A stretch of DNA of 20,638 nt, from the NCBI RefSeq assembly GCF_000003605.2, contig NW_003140815.1, positions 881,168 through 901,805 on the forward strand, read 5' to 3'. The first letter of the stretch is position 1. The number at the start of each line of letters is the position of its first letter. A model generated the notes under the pieces. It saw only the letters and a list, made by a program, of their open reading frames with translations, had not been told where the DNA came from and searched no databases. The DNA comes from Saccoglossus kowalevskii (lineage: Eukaryota > Hemichordata > Enteropneusta > Harrimaniidae). A program made the translations under genes and the position numbers. Positions 10,335 through 20,380 of this stretch are shown piece by piece.

Positions 10335-13300
10335 GTAACTATACAATATTTTCCTTTATTATTTGACAGCTGTTAGCGCAAAACTGACAGATCGTATTGT
10401 TTTCCGAGATTCAATAGTTCACGTTTGACAGATAAAACCTAGTAGTACGTCCATGATAAAACCTGACAAGACTGTTTATGAGTGTGACAAACCACAGTTC
10501 AACAGTGATAAATAAAATGTTGACTGTGTTTATCATGTTTAACTAATAACCCAGCAAACAAGACCGTTTGGTCTTTTCGACAATACACACAGAGATGTCA
10601 CAGTGATTTACCCGGGGGTTAATGGGCTCTGTCACTACACGACCCACAGGGGCTCCTGTGATACGACCATGTGGCTAACAATAACGTTATCAAACTGATG
10701 TTCATTGATATTTACACTACTAGGCACTTTGGAGTAAATATGACTAGCTCATGATGATTTACCAATAGGATGGAAGAACTGGATGCAAAACTCAATCAAA
10801 GATATTACATACGTTTTATGAACTGTCACAGTTTTGAAAAAAAAATACATGAAAATATTGATTTGTAAAGAATGATATTTTTCAAAGGTTCTTTTGTGTA
10901 GCACACAATGTCAGTCTTTGTGATTACCCTGTATGTGTGTATGTGTGTATGTTCCACCATATACACTATACTGTCTAAGGTTCCACTGATATCTCAATAA
11001 CCAATTGTCACTTTTCACTGAAATTTGGTACATACAGTAGATGCTTGCTCTAGGACAATGACCACCCCTGATTAGTTTTTGGTTAAAATATGTGTATATT
11101 AATTACATAATTTGCATAATAATTATCCATAATTGATGATTACACTAATGAATTTACATTTGTTTAATTTGAATTAAGTACACAGTATATACCACATTTG
11201 CTCTTTTTTCCCAAAATTGCATTTGAATCAATAATACTCACTTTGACTATATAACACCCCTGTAATTTACATATGTGTATATACACTACTAATAGAGCAA
11301 ATACGGTACTGTGATTGACCAATGACTGATATGTTATTATTGATACAGGTACATTACGTACACAGAGTGGACCACACAGTATGGTGGTAAAAAGGCTGGT
11401 AAGTAAACTATCTTTGTACTGTGAGGGAAGCTTGAGCTCAGGGATTTCTCTAGAAAAAAAGTGCAACAGGGAGCACTGCAATTCAGCAACGCCACCAAGT
11501 GGTCAGACAGGTCACAGTTGTAGACTGTGGCCACATGTGATCCTTAGTCAATCAGAATTGTATGGTTGCCAGAGGTAAGGGGGTGTATGGCCATGGCATG
11601 AAGGCACTGTTCCCTTGTTTAAAAAATTTCATTGATCTTATCGAAAAATAGAGGTTTGTATCTATGTACAATGTCTTAATGTGAAAGTTGCTTTCCTACT
11701 TTGTAAATATGTGAAACATCACTCTCAGCACAAACTAAAAACATAAGATATGTTAAAATGATGCTATTTTTAAAAATCACCTATATATAAGTAAATATCC
11801 TCTCCTCATTTTGCCACTCACTTCATTTTGAGAGTACTGGTACTGAAGGCTTTTATCCCTAAGACAAACATATTTACAGGATTTGATGTTAACTTTTGAA
11901 CTCACTTGTCCCATATACCCTCACTTGCACTCGAGCTTAGTAACCGTCATTGATGTTTTTGGCTTCATGACTCGTTCATAAAAATAAATTCATAAGCTAT
12001 ATTCAGTCAGCGATACAAGGAATACTAATTTCTCACTATTAATGTGATTTACCAGCGTTCCATTGGAAAAGAAAACAATTAAGTTCTTGTTGCCACTTTT
12101 GCCGTAACAAACGGACGAAACGCTTTAAAAAAAAAATGGCTGCCAGGTCAGAGGTCAATGTCTAAAAATACGTATTTTAGTTATTTCAATATTAATGAGC
12201 TCATGAATATTAATTAGCGACCGGCACTCAAATCAAGCTGGCCAGAACCCTGATGATGATATTTTTGGTAAAAAGTGATATTTTTGACTTCTTGTTGAAA
12301 ACAGCAAGTTTGATTGCTTTTGATACTATACATATAGGTACCTTGGGTAGACCTCTTTCAGATTTGTTCATTTTCTAATGATATCTTCAGTTTATTAATT
12401 GAAATGTGCATTGCTAACAGCGGAGCTATCTTAGCCTAGAGGCTGCATGTCAATTTCGCTATCATAGAAATACAACTTGTTGGTAATGTAATTCTAATTA
12501 AATCCAGTTGTGTCATTCCAAAAAAATGTCACAGCGTTGTGGCTTATTTGCATTAATTAATTAATTAATTAACATAACATTATAAAGTGTGAAAAAATAC
12601 TGATAGTATCCATCATTGACTTTTCAGGTTCTGATATTGGTGAGAAGGCTGCTTTCAGACGATTGCCTTTTGATCATTGCAGGTTAGTGATTGATTTATT
12701 ACATTGTGTAAAGAAAAGATGATCTTCCTCAAGATATAATTTTCTTGATGATCTTACAAATGTAAATAAGAAGGTACAGGCCAAATTGTAAAGTGGATGT
12801 CATCTTTTTCATACTTTGATTGTCATGGGTTAATAATGCCCTAAGGATATTGAAATGAAACAAGAGTTTAGAGTTTGAGAAACAAGAGTTGGAATGTTAT
12901 GGTATTGGTGTCTATGGTAAAATTAGTTCCTCCATATTTCAAGATTTTGATCAGTGATTTTATATGGAAAAAGTCGCATATTATTACTACTGAATTATTC
13001 TTTAGATGAAACACTAAAATTCGTATTCATGGTTTTGTTTTTTTATTGACAAATACTGTTTTGTGTCCTACAAATGCAACTTTTTGTTTATCATAAAACA
13101 TAGGCTGATTTGGTCTACAATATGTATGGAACAATATTTAAAAAAAATATGTTTTCATTCATATTGCATCTTTAACATTTGGCTTTGATCTCACCATACG
13201 TTTTACAGTTTCTAACAATACTCTCATATTAACAATTGGTTTGATGTGTGTCTCAGATGGTAAATAGATAGGATGTTTTGTTTTTCAAGGTTTTAAAATT

Positions 13301-15712
13301 GAATGTAACCAAAGTCAGCATGACATAAAGTATCACAATACATTTTTTGCTTACTCCTAAAAAAATTAATGGGGTGGGGTGGGGGTGTCTTCACTTGCGC
13401 ACTAGCAGGAATTAAGTCGATAACAACACATGCTAAAAACGCAAAGGCTCATGGGTAGGCGCTTGTTTGTAAACAATGACACGCTATGGCCATCTGATGC
13501 TTGTGCATGTGATGACTCCCCCACTTTAAATATATTTTCTGTTGAGTAAGGAATTGACCCTTAGAAACTCTAGGAGGGGAGATTGTGGAAAAAACTGTAA
13601 TTAGGTCTGAGCTTTTTCCCGGATGATATTGCTATTTTCCCCCATATTTTTACCTTTTTCAACCCCTATTAAAGAGACACCTTGTGATAGTGAAATGTAC
13701 ATTGAACCTGTTTTCTCTATCTGACAGTCTCTCATTGCAGCCATTTGAACATCCTTACTGTACACCAGATGGTACAATATATGATTTGACGAATATTATG
13801 CCATATATAAAGAAGTTTGGAACCAATCCTATCACTGGAGAGGTGAGACGCGACTACTCTGTGTTTTGTTATACTGTGATTATGTTTTGCGTGCGTCATA
13901 GTCTCTTTTCTAATGTATTTGCTCAATTCAAATCTTATTAATATGATTGTTATTTTTGTTTAATGTCGCAGCCAATGGAAGCAAAAACATTGATCAGATT
14001 ATATTTTCATAAGAATGCTGAAGGTAAGGAAAAAAATTTTTTAACTTGTCACATTATAGACTATTTGAAAACCTTGATTTTTGTCAAGTTTCATAACTTG
14101 CATAATTTTGTCTATATTTAAGTTCTGAACAAAATTAGCCAAGGAATTATAGAAAATACATAATTTTGCACCAACATTTTTGAAAAAATATGTCATTTAA
14201 CAGGTTAATGTGCTAGTCATAGTTTCATTGGTTACTGAGACTTGTATTTAAACATGCACGACAAGATAGTATTGACTGACACATAGCAGAGGTTCATGTG
14301 ATCCAATACTACAGTATCTGAATGCATAATTTGTGGTACTTTTGTGATAACATTATTATTATACATATTTTTTTACTGATAGACAAGATTTGTGCAAGTG
14401 TGACAATGCTTCTATGTCTCGTATAAACAATTGTGATGTAAATATGATTCATATTTTCCCAATTTAAGTAAGATGTATGAAAGACATTTGAGAACTCTTA
14501 TATGGGGTGGGGGTATGAGTGATGTTTAGGACCCATTGAATTATATTGTTTTTGTGGCCAGTGGTATAATAATGCAATTTATAATATTATTTCATATTCT
14601 ATGAAACACAATGTGTAAAAAACATTCACTTATTTGCTGAATGATGTAATCAATAAAAATAAATACTTTTGGAATGTATTATGGTGTTGTTCGGGTCAAA
14701 ATGAAATCAAAATCAAGATGGGTCAGGGTCAGTTTGTTCAGATACAGGGGAGAGAGGTCTTACAAGAATAAATAAGATTGTTCGTGACTGTAGGTATACT
14801 TGTGAAGTTGCAAACTGAAATATTGTGGCCACTGATAATCTTGTTTTTTCCAAATCAAAATTTGAAAAATTGGATAGATTGGTGATCGAAAAAAAAAGTT
14901 TTGACTTGCAATGAGGATTCTCCTCTTACTACATGCTTCATGTGTTGTATCTTACAGGGAAATATCACTGCCCTACCACATACAAGGTGTTCACAAAAAA
15001 CTCTCATATTGTTGCTATAAAACCAACCGGTAATGTCTATGCTTATGATGTAAGTATCTTCAACATACTATAACATAGTAATAAAAATGCTTTCTGAACA
15101 TGGTAAAGGGATTTGATTTACTTTGTCTTGATGTACCCAAACTATATTTTATGTCACTCTGATAATGTGTTTTTAACATCTCTAATATCTATAATTTTTA
15201 TGAGCATCATAAGGAACTCATGTGATGTACACACAAACTAATTACCGTACATAGCACCCTCTAACAGTTCATGATCAAAATCTCTTGTTTTTTTCACATT
15301 GCGCAAAGTAGCAAAAAATTATTGCATTAGGAAATTACAAACAAACTTGTATACCTAATACTGACCTAATAGAATTGTCACCCCTTTTTTTAGCAGTACT
15401 CCATTGAACAATCACCAGCTCTTGTCTGCTTCTATATCTTTCAACAGCGCCTCCAGTGTTCAATTTCAGCAAAAGCTGCTTGCCATCTTCCAAAATCGAG
15501 AACAAAAAATTGGGGTCTAACCAATGATATTTTTTTTCATCAACAGGCAGTAGAAACGCTGAATATCAAAACAAAAAATTTGCGTGATTTACTGACTGAT
15601 GAGGCTTTCACACGTAAAGACATAATTACATTGCAAGATCCGAATAATTTGGATAAATTCAACATAGCTACGTTCCATCATGTCAAAAACAGTCTCAAGG
15701 CCAATGATGAAG
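10303..15712 (+). CDS. PPIL2: PPIL2, N-terminal part: seven exons covering the U-box
   Basis: Seven exons join into one open frame of 187 residues plus one base: 10303-10334, 11349-11398, 12628-12682, 13728-13842, 13972-14023, 14958-15049 and 15547-15712. Every internal boundary is GT-AG and the phases match. The protein opens MGKRQHQKDKM, a hallmark of the PPIL2 (Cyp-60) family. Residues about 37-110 form the U-box, including FDHCSLSLQPF and CTPDGTIYDL. The following segment (GKYHCP, GNVYAY, LRDLLTDE, DIITLQDP) is also strongly PPIL2-like. Known family role: a nuclear, spliceosome-associated RING-type E3 ubiquitin ligase whose C-terminal half is a cyclophilin-type prolyl isomerase domain. 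That half, more than 300 residues, is not in the window. The start lies in a good context (gctaccATGG). The identification is near certain; the gene is truncated by the window edge or by its arrangement. Confidence 0.95.
11349..11398 (+). CDS. PPIL2: PPIL2 exon 2
   Basis: A 50-bp exon after TGATACAG, ending at GCTG|GTAAGT. It encodes YITYTEWTTQYGGKKA, matching the Y-x-T-x-x-E-x-x-x-x-YGGKK pattern of the family N terminus. It ends in phase 1. Confidence 0.93.
12260..12446 (-). repeat. Dispersed repeat family 1, copy B (PPIL2 intron 2)
   Basis: Inverted relative to copies A and A2, 11 kb away. The conserved blocks are AAAAAGTGATATTTTTGACT, GGTACCTTGGGTAGACCTC and GCTAACAG. It is intronic and non-coding. 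Confidence 0.7.
12628..12682 (+). CDS. PPIL2: PPIL2 exon 3
   Basis: A 55-bp exon after a T-rich tract ending TTTTCAG, with donor CAG|GTTAGT. It encodes GSDIGEKAAFRRLPFDHC. FRRLPFDHC is the conserved entry to the U-box. It ends in phase 2 and shares Ser46 with exon 4. Confidence 0.94.
13366..13529 (+). mobile_element. MITE-like TTAA-flanked element, copy 2 (PPIL2 intron 3)
   Basis: It shares with 3562-3719 the blocks AACAACACATGCTAAAAA, GCAAAGGCTCATGGGT and TTGTTTGTAAACAATGACAC in the same order. Its termini are G-rich (left GGGGGTGTCTTCAC; complement of right GTGGGGGAGTCATCAC) and TTAA occurs at both borders. The left border has gained G-rich sequence. It is diverged and non-coding. Confidence 0.7.
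13728..13842 (+). CDS. PPIL2: PPIL2 exon 4 (U-box core)
   Basis: The acceptor is ATCTGACAG and the donor GAGAG|GTGAGA. It encodes residues 46-84, the core of the U-box, with CTPDGTIYDLTNIMPYIKKF and GTNPITGE. The exon ends in phase 0. An open frame running on to 13941 is only read-through into the 129-bp intron 4. Confidence 0.95.
13972..14023 (+). CDS. PPIL2: PPIL2 exon 5
   Basis: A 52-bp exon after ATGTCGCAG, ending GAAG|GTAAGG. It encodes PMEAKTLIRLYFHKNAE plus one base of Gly102, and completes the U-box. Confidence 0.94.
14101..14198 (+). repeat. Dispersed repeat family 2, copy in PPIL2 intron 5
   Basis: Same order of blocks as 1078-1190, with many substitutions and small gaps. It is intronic and non-coding. 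Confidence 0.4.
14958..15049 (+). CDS. PPIL2: PPIL2 exon 6
   Basis: A 92-bp exon after TATCTTACAG, with donor GAT|GTAAGT. It encodes GKYHCPTTYKVFTKNSHIVA and then IKPTGNVYAYD, a conserved segment between the U-box and the linker. Confidence 0.94.
15547..15712 (+). CDS. PPIL2: PPIL2 exon 7 (last one visible)
   Basis: A 166-bp exon after CATCAACAG, with donor GAAG|GTAGGT in phase 1. It encodes residues 133-187, including LRDLLTDEAFTRKDIITLQD and LDKFNIATFHHVKN. I found no exon for the next conserved segment or for the cyclophilin domain in the remaining 4.9 kb of plus strand. Confidence 0.94.
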
Positions 15713-16694
15713 GTAGGTTGTATCAGGAAGCAATGCATGGTATAATAAAATCATTGCTATTTTTCTATCACACACATAACAATAAGTACATTATTTTGTG
15801 TATGGCTATTAAATTTTAACTATTTGTAATGCCTCCTGCCATACACCCAAATTAGAATATGCATGGTAAACCAAAATTGCTTTAGTTGTAAACTGGATCA
15901 CTAATATGATTGTCATTTAGGCATTAAAGTGCATGTGCTACTAATACCAGAAATACAGCGTTATAGAAAACATTTGCACTGGTGAGAGATGTGGCCCAAT
16001 GGTGGCGCATTTCAGACTACTATAGTACATGTATCTCTCACTGAATTATTACTGAAAATTATTTAAGGGTGTATAATTATAATAAGGTTAGCTGCAACAT
16101 ATGCACTCGGGAAGTATAGTAATTTGTGGTATTTGCAGACTTTTGTTTTATGTGAATGTCTTTCAACTCATCGTCATTGGATTTGTTCATTGTTTCAAAA
16201 ATACACCTGTTCACCGAGTATACATCCTTTCTCACAGTTCAACATGCAAGTGCCCAAATATAAACCAGCGAGGTTATGAGAAATATCTAAATAAAAGTAT
16301 TATGCTATAAATAATCCATTCTGTGAGTTAGCATACCGTATCATAATAGAAGCCCATATAAATCTAAAACCACGTTTCTTGTTGCTGAATCATTGAAATA
16401 TCACCTATTTTGACTATGGAATTTATGTAATTCATGTAATTGTATAGAGCAAATATGGAATAAAGCCATTCAGGACACACTTGTAAATCTTAAAAGATTG
16501 TTCACTTCATTATCAACTTTCAACTGTTTTTGTTGAAAATACAAACCTTGTTCTCAAAAATGAATTACGTTCAGTTGAACATGGATTGTGTAAACAGCAG
16601 AATAAAAAGTGTCTGTGATATTACGTATTTTAACAGTATCACTTACGGATGAATAACTTGTGGTCAACAGTTACCAGGACATTTTTATGAAACT

Positions 16695-16737
16695 TGTCAC
16701 ATTCAACATTTTAAAATGTTCAATATTCTGTGTGACA
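16695..16737. repeat. Hairpin-forming inverted repeat
   Basis: AACATTTTAAAATGTT (16705-16720) is a perfect palindrome. It is enclosed by TGTCACA on the left and TGTGACA on the right, giving a two-part stem with small loops. No function is evident. Confidence 0.6.
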
Positions 16738-17335
16738 CTTTTAGGTACTGTACTGTAAATATACGTTAATGAAACTATTTTATTTTCATTTACTCTTGTT
16801 ACCGGGAAAAGTCCAAGAAGACACATATGGTTTAGCTAGGCCGCACATATATAGGGGAGAGTAAATGAGACCAGTCTTAATATCAACTTATACAAATGTA
16901 TATATATATATTGTATCATGGTAAATAAAAAAAATAATAAATACATTTTCATTTCAGAAGATGTAAAAAAAAAAATGAAAAATTGTTTTTTTGACTCAAA
17001 ATTACCTTACATTGGTAATAACTGTCATTTTGTTGTATAAATGATTCCTTGAATATAACATGGGGTGTTTGTCACTGAGAAGAAATGCATGTTTAATTGA
17101 AGGAAAGGTCTTGTATGGATACTACAGCATAGCAGCACTGTATCAAAGCATGATTGAAGGAAAGGAGGGTTCCACATAAACACAACAGTTTAGCAACTCT
17201 GAACCTAAGCAATGTTTGTTCAAACGAATGGAGAGTCCTGCATAAATACATCTATAGCAACTCGTATAAAAGTTTAAAGATTTACAACAAACTGTATGTG
17301 GGGGACCATGTTTTGAGTTTAGGTTACAGAACTGA

Positions 17336-17341
17336 TTTAAT
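17336..17341 (-). terminator. Candidate polyadenylation signal ATTAAA of the LRR gene
   Basis: ATTAAA on the minus strand lies about 220 bases after the stop. I saw no canonical AATAAA closer to the stop. Weak evidence. Confidence 0.3.
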
Positions 17342-17561
17342 TCTTTCATCCCTTAGATTTACAATTGGTAATTCTTAGATCTGTATCAAGATATAATCTA
17401 GTAAGTTCACTCGTATGCTAATCATGTCCATTCTTTATGTAAATTAGCCATTTTGTGAAATGTTCTAACATGTGACCATAAGTCATGTGCTCACACTGTC
17501 AGGTGACCAACATCAAATGCAAGTCTGCCTTGTTGCAATTTCCTTTTTCCGTACAATGAAA

Positions 17562-19226
17562 CTAAGAGTTAATAGACCCGTATGCTGGTGGAAATGGCTG
17601 ACCATATCCAGTAGGTGAATGTTCATCTATTTGATTTGTGGAACTACTATAATCGATATTTCCAACTGGAACCACGACGCAGCTGACGATACTACTTATC
17701 AATATAATGAACAAAAGTACACCTAAGGCTATAGAAACTGCTGATGAGATTTTCTGAACATCTTCGCAACTGAAAACGTTATCTGGCAAATCTGACATCC
17801 ATTTCTTGCGATAGACTTTCGGTGTGTGGCACTGCAGATTGGGGGCTTTATTGGAATGTTTCATATACCAGTGTCTGTATTGGGACAGGCTGCAACCGCA
17901 ATTCCACGGATTGTTGTCGAGTTTTATCTGGATGGAGTTGCATCCTGCAACGTCCCAATCAAAGCTGGAAAAGACATCTCCGCGAAGGTAAGGAATCTGA
18001 CTTTCCGAGATGTCAAGATGTAGAGTTGGACAGTCAGATCCATACTTCGTACCAAGCCCATACAGTGAAAATAATCCACTTTGCCAGTTTTGATGAGTAT
18101 GATTCAAATACAGATACTTTAACTGTGGGACATGCGCGAACACATCACCAACAAACTGTGCCCCATTGTTCCAGGAAAGTCCCAAGTATTCAAGATGTTG
18201 AAATATATCCAGGTCTCCTTCATATATATTTTCGATAAAATCAGATTGGTTACTGAGTTCCAGTATTCGCAGCTGGACATTCTGTGCTGGTTCACCACGG
18301 TCAATTTGAAAAATCTTATTGCCGTCAAGGTAGAGCGCATGCAATGTCCTTGTCCCATTCCAAGATGGCGACATTGTTATTTGGTTGTAACTTAAACGCA
18401 ACGTTCTTAGTCGTGAGTTTTGTATATAGATGTAATCCTCCGGTTGTAACCAGTAAATATTGTTATGACTACAATCTATTTCTAGTAATTCAGTATTCCT
18501 GATGAGGTTTGGCAGCTTATTAATTTTATTATGATCAAGAAGTAAAGTTTGAAGTTTCTCAGCCGGTGCTAATCCATCCAACATTACGTACTCGATATTG
18601 TTGTGACTCAAAATCAAAGTCGTCAGTGTCTGCAGACCTTCAAAAGATTTGGGATTGCTAACAGCTGAAAACAGATTGTATGACAAATCCAGTGTGATGA
18701 TATGCTTTAAATTGATGAAGGAATTCTCTTGGATTTTCATCAAGGAATTATTGCTCAAGTTCAAAGAAAATCTGCCTTCCTCGGGGCTAAGGACAAGCTG
18801 AGGAGCGGTCGGACCTAGGTCATTATGGGCTAAATTTAGTACACACAATTTGGTTAAATTGGAGAAAACTGAATTTGAGATACTCTGATGAACTAACAGA
18901 TTGAAACTGAAATCTAATTCGACAAGGTTGTGCGTGTCCTGGAATGAATCATTTTGTATATGGCTCAATCGGTTGTTGGATATGCTTAATGCTTGTAGAT
19001 CATTAAGTCTACTCAGCGACTCAACAGACACTGTGGTTATTCTGTTATAGTCCAGATATAGAAATTTAGTTTTCTGAGGGATATCTTTGGGGATCAGCGT
19101 GAGTTGTTGATTTGTACAGGTGACAGTGTCAGGATGACATGTGCAGCGGTCAGGACATGCAGATGACTGTGCCAAGATTACTGTTGGTAGTAGTAGCAGT
19201 AGAACTGGCAGTAATGTCGAACCCAT
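17562..19226 (-). CDS. LRR type I membrane protein with short PPxY tail
   Basis: A 554-residue protein in one coding exon. A signal peptide (1-23, poly-Leu core) leads into an LRRNT cap (C24, C28, C30, C36). About a dozen leucine-rich repeats (LxxLxLxxNxI pattern, such as LQTLLLDHNKINKLP) follow, then an LRRCT cap (about 439-487, NPWNCGC with two later Cys). A membrane helix (about 493-518) and a 36-residue tail end the protein. There is no TIR or kinase domain, so it is not a Toll receptor. Several N-glycosylation sites (NDS, NLT, NQS, NGT, NHT) fit an extracellular LRR. The tail has PPAY (546-549) overlapping YGSI. The frame extends to 19289, but an acceptor (TTTCTTTCTTGCAG) five bases before this ATG shows that the upstream codons are intron. 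Family role: adhesion or recognition; the ligand is unknown. Confidence 0.9.
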   Translation of the reverse strand: MGSTLLPVLLLLLPTVILAQSSACPDRCTCHPDTVTCTNQQLTLIPKDIPQKTKFLYLDYNRITTVSVESLSRLNDLQALSISNNRLSHIQNDSFQDTHNLVELDFSFNLLVHQSISNSVFSNLTKLCVLNLAHNDLGPTAPQLVLSPEEGRFSLNLSNNSLMKIQENSFINLKHIITLDLSYNLFSAVSNPKSFEGLQTLTTLILSHNNIEYVMLDGLAPAEKLQTLLLDHNKINKLPNLIRNTELLEIDCSHNNIYWLQPEDYIYIQNSRLRTLRLSYNQITMSPSWNGTRTLHALYLDGNKIFQIDRGEPAQNVQLRILELSNQSDFIENIYEGDLDIFQHLEYLGLSWNNGAQFVGDVFAHVPQLKYLYLNHTHQNWQSGLFSLYGLGTKYGSDCPTLHLDISESQIPYLRGDVFSSFDWDVAGCNSIQIKLDNNPWNCGCSLSQYRHWYMKHSNKAPNLQCHTPKVYRKKWMSDLPDNVFSCEDVQKISSAVSIALGVLLFIILISSIVSCVVVPVGNIDYSSSTNQIDEHSPTGYGQPFPPAYGSINS

Positions 19227-19231
19227 TTTAT

Positions 19232-19811
19232 CTGCAAGAAAGAAATAGAATATTTTTGTTATGGTTGTACCTTCCTGAATCAAATACAAGCCACATGTAT
19301 TACGTCAGATATCACTTTTTATATGATTCTCCAGAGTTGTGCAAATGCCATGTGATTTATTTTTGTCACAGATTGTACTCTGGAAATGTTTTCCCTGAGA
19401 ACCCATTCTCATAAACAAATGGCAACTCTGAAGAGATGGGGAGAGAAACAGACATACAGATAAAAAGATCGTATACTGGGTGAGAGGGTGGATTATAAGG
19501 ATTAGAAAATTCGGGAAAAGCATTGATTATGAAAGCTAAACTTTGTATAGATGTAAGAGATGTTTTGAAACTATGTGATTTGTGAACAGTGAATACTAGT
19601 ATTACATTGCGTAGGCAACGTTCCTCCGTAACGAGAATGGGACTATTAGGTTTACTTTGATCTTATCAGTCAGGGTGACGCGCGAATGAATTGTTTAGCT
19701 GCAACGTTGAGCTAGCTCCATCGTCACACGATCCCGATATTTATGCATCACCGTATCATCGGCATGTCGTGATCAGAACTAAGATTACAGTAATATGAAT
19801 TAGATGCTTAC
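19232..19811 (-). other. Probable 5' UTR intron of the LRR gene
   Basis: The acceptor at 19232 (polypyrimidine tract then GCAG) is strong. The best upstream donor on the minus strand is CTGCACG|GTAAGC, with its GT at 19811-19810. This gives a 580-bp intron and a first non-coding exon starting somewhere above 19812. The donor choice is inference; the acceptor is clear. Confidence 0.6.
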
Positions 19812-20321
19812 CGTGCAGTTGTATTGTTGATTTTGAAATTGTCAGTCCTGTATTTTTAAATCCGGCAAATGGACGTTTTCCCTTTCTGTTCAAAATGTAG
19901 GTCACAGGATCGCCAGATTAATAAGGTTATATTTCAGTTAAACGTCTGCGAATAAGACGTTTTTTTACGGAATTTAGCACAATGCAATTTCTGCATTACT
20001 ATTTGCTAAGTTAAGAATTTAGACAAAACTGAAAAGAAAGTGATAGTCGATTTATTTATTTAACCTTAGTACCACGAAGGTATTAACCTCATAGATTTGT
20101 AATTGGTCACATGACAGCTATGTCATATATGACCTGCTGGTGACCTTCGCCAAAGAAAGAAGTCTGCGTACTGTTTATGTGTGATACCGGTAGATACGAT
20201 TTATAAACTCTTGGCGGTAAATTAAAATATGGAAGCCTTAGTGTCCATTCATTCAGCTTTTTATTTTACTTATAAATTTTGAAAAAAATGTTTATAAATC
20301 GCATGACAATGTTCATTGGTT
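19812..20321. other. LRR gene upstream region
   Basis: It contains the presumed non-coding first exon (from 19812 upward, length unknown) and the promoter of the LRR gene, with the DR5 element. No TATA box is convincing. There is no open frame of note on either strand. Confidence 0.4.
20130..20146 (-). promoter_or_regulatory. Perfect DR5 nuclear-receptor element
   Basis: The minus strand reads AGGTCA CCAGC AGGTCA: two identical consensus half-sites with five bases between. This is the classical retinoic acid receptor/RXR arrangement. It lies about 0.3 kb upstream of the presumed first exon of the LRR gene. The adjoining GTCATATATGAC palindrome (20122-20133) shares bases with the second half-site. 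Presence is certain; function is inferred. Confidence 0.5.
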
Positions 20322-20380
20322 TATTATAATAATAATATTTATTGCATCTTTAGAAATACAGTATTTCTATCAGTACAGTA
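20322..20380 (-). mobile_element. Probable LINE/SINE 3' end with ATT-repeat tail
   Basis: On the minus strand a perfect inverted repeat (TAGAAATAC, A, GTATTTCTA at 20351-20369) is followed by GATGCAATAAATATTATTAT. A hairpin, an AATAAA and a trinucleotide tail in this order are typical of some non-LTR element 3' ends. The upstream body, toward 20638, is AT-rich and unrecognised. Confidence 0.4.

Larger units (their letters stand above)
10335..13727 (+). other. PPIL2: PPIL2 introns 1-3
   Basis: Intron 1 (10335-11348), intron 2 (11399-12627) and intron 3 (12683-13727) are each about 1.0-1.2 kb. They contain repeat copy B, the second TTAA element, a TTAA tetranucleotide run near 12555-12573 and a 24-bp imperfect palindrome (12188-12211). 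No coding sequence of another gene was seen. Confidence 0.8.
15713..17561 (+). other. Start of PPIL2 intron 7: no exon recognised
   Basis: After the exon 7 donor this 1.85-kb stretch has no recognisable PPIL2 exon. It holds a perfect 16-bp palindrome inside a larger hairpin (16695-16737) and short AT runs. The open frames at 16101-16310 and 17143-17378 lack support. Confidence 0.6.

Noticed and set aside
13843..13941. Extension of the PPIL2 exon 4 frame
   Set aside because: It is read-through past a GTGAGA donor into a 129-bp intron. The conserved protein continues in exon 5.
16959..17039. Possible PPIL2 exon 8: a TTTCAG acceptor followed by an open frame starting EDVKKKMKN in the right phase
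   Set aside because: After a few charged residues it becomes FFDSKLPYIGNNCHF, which does not resemble the conserved PPIL2 linker, and the donor would be weak. The lysines come from an A-run.
17822..18502. Several plus-strand frames of 65-138 codons
   Set aside because: These are shadows of the LRR coding exon, with no independent support.
19227..19289. Extra 21 N-terminal codons of the LRR frame
   Set aside because: A clear polypyrimidine tract and CAG acceptor lie five bases before the ATG at 19226, which is followed by an ideal signal peptide. The upstream codons are intron.
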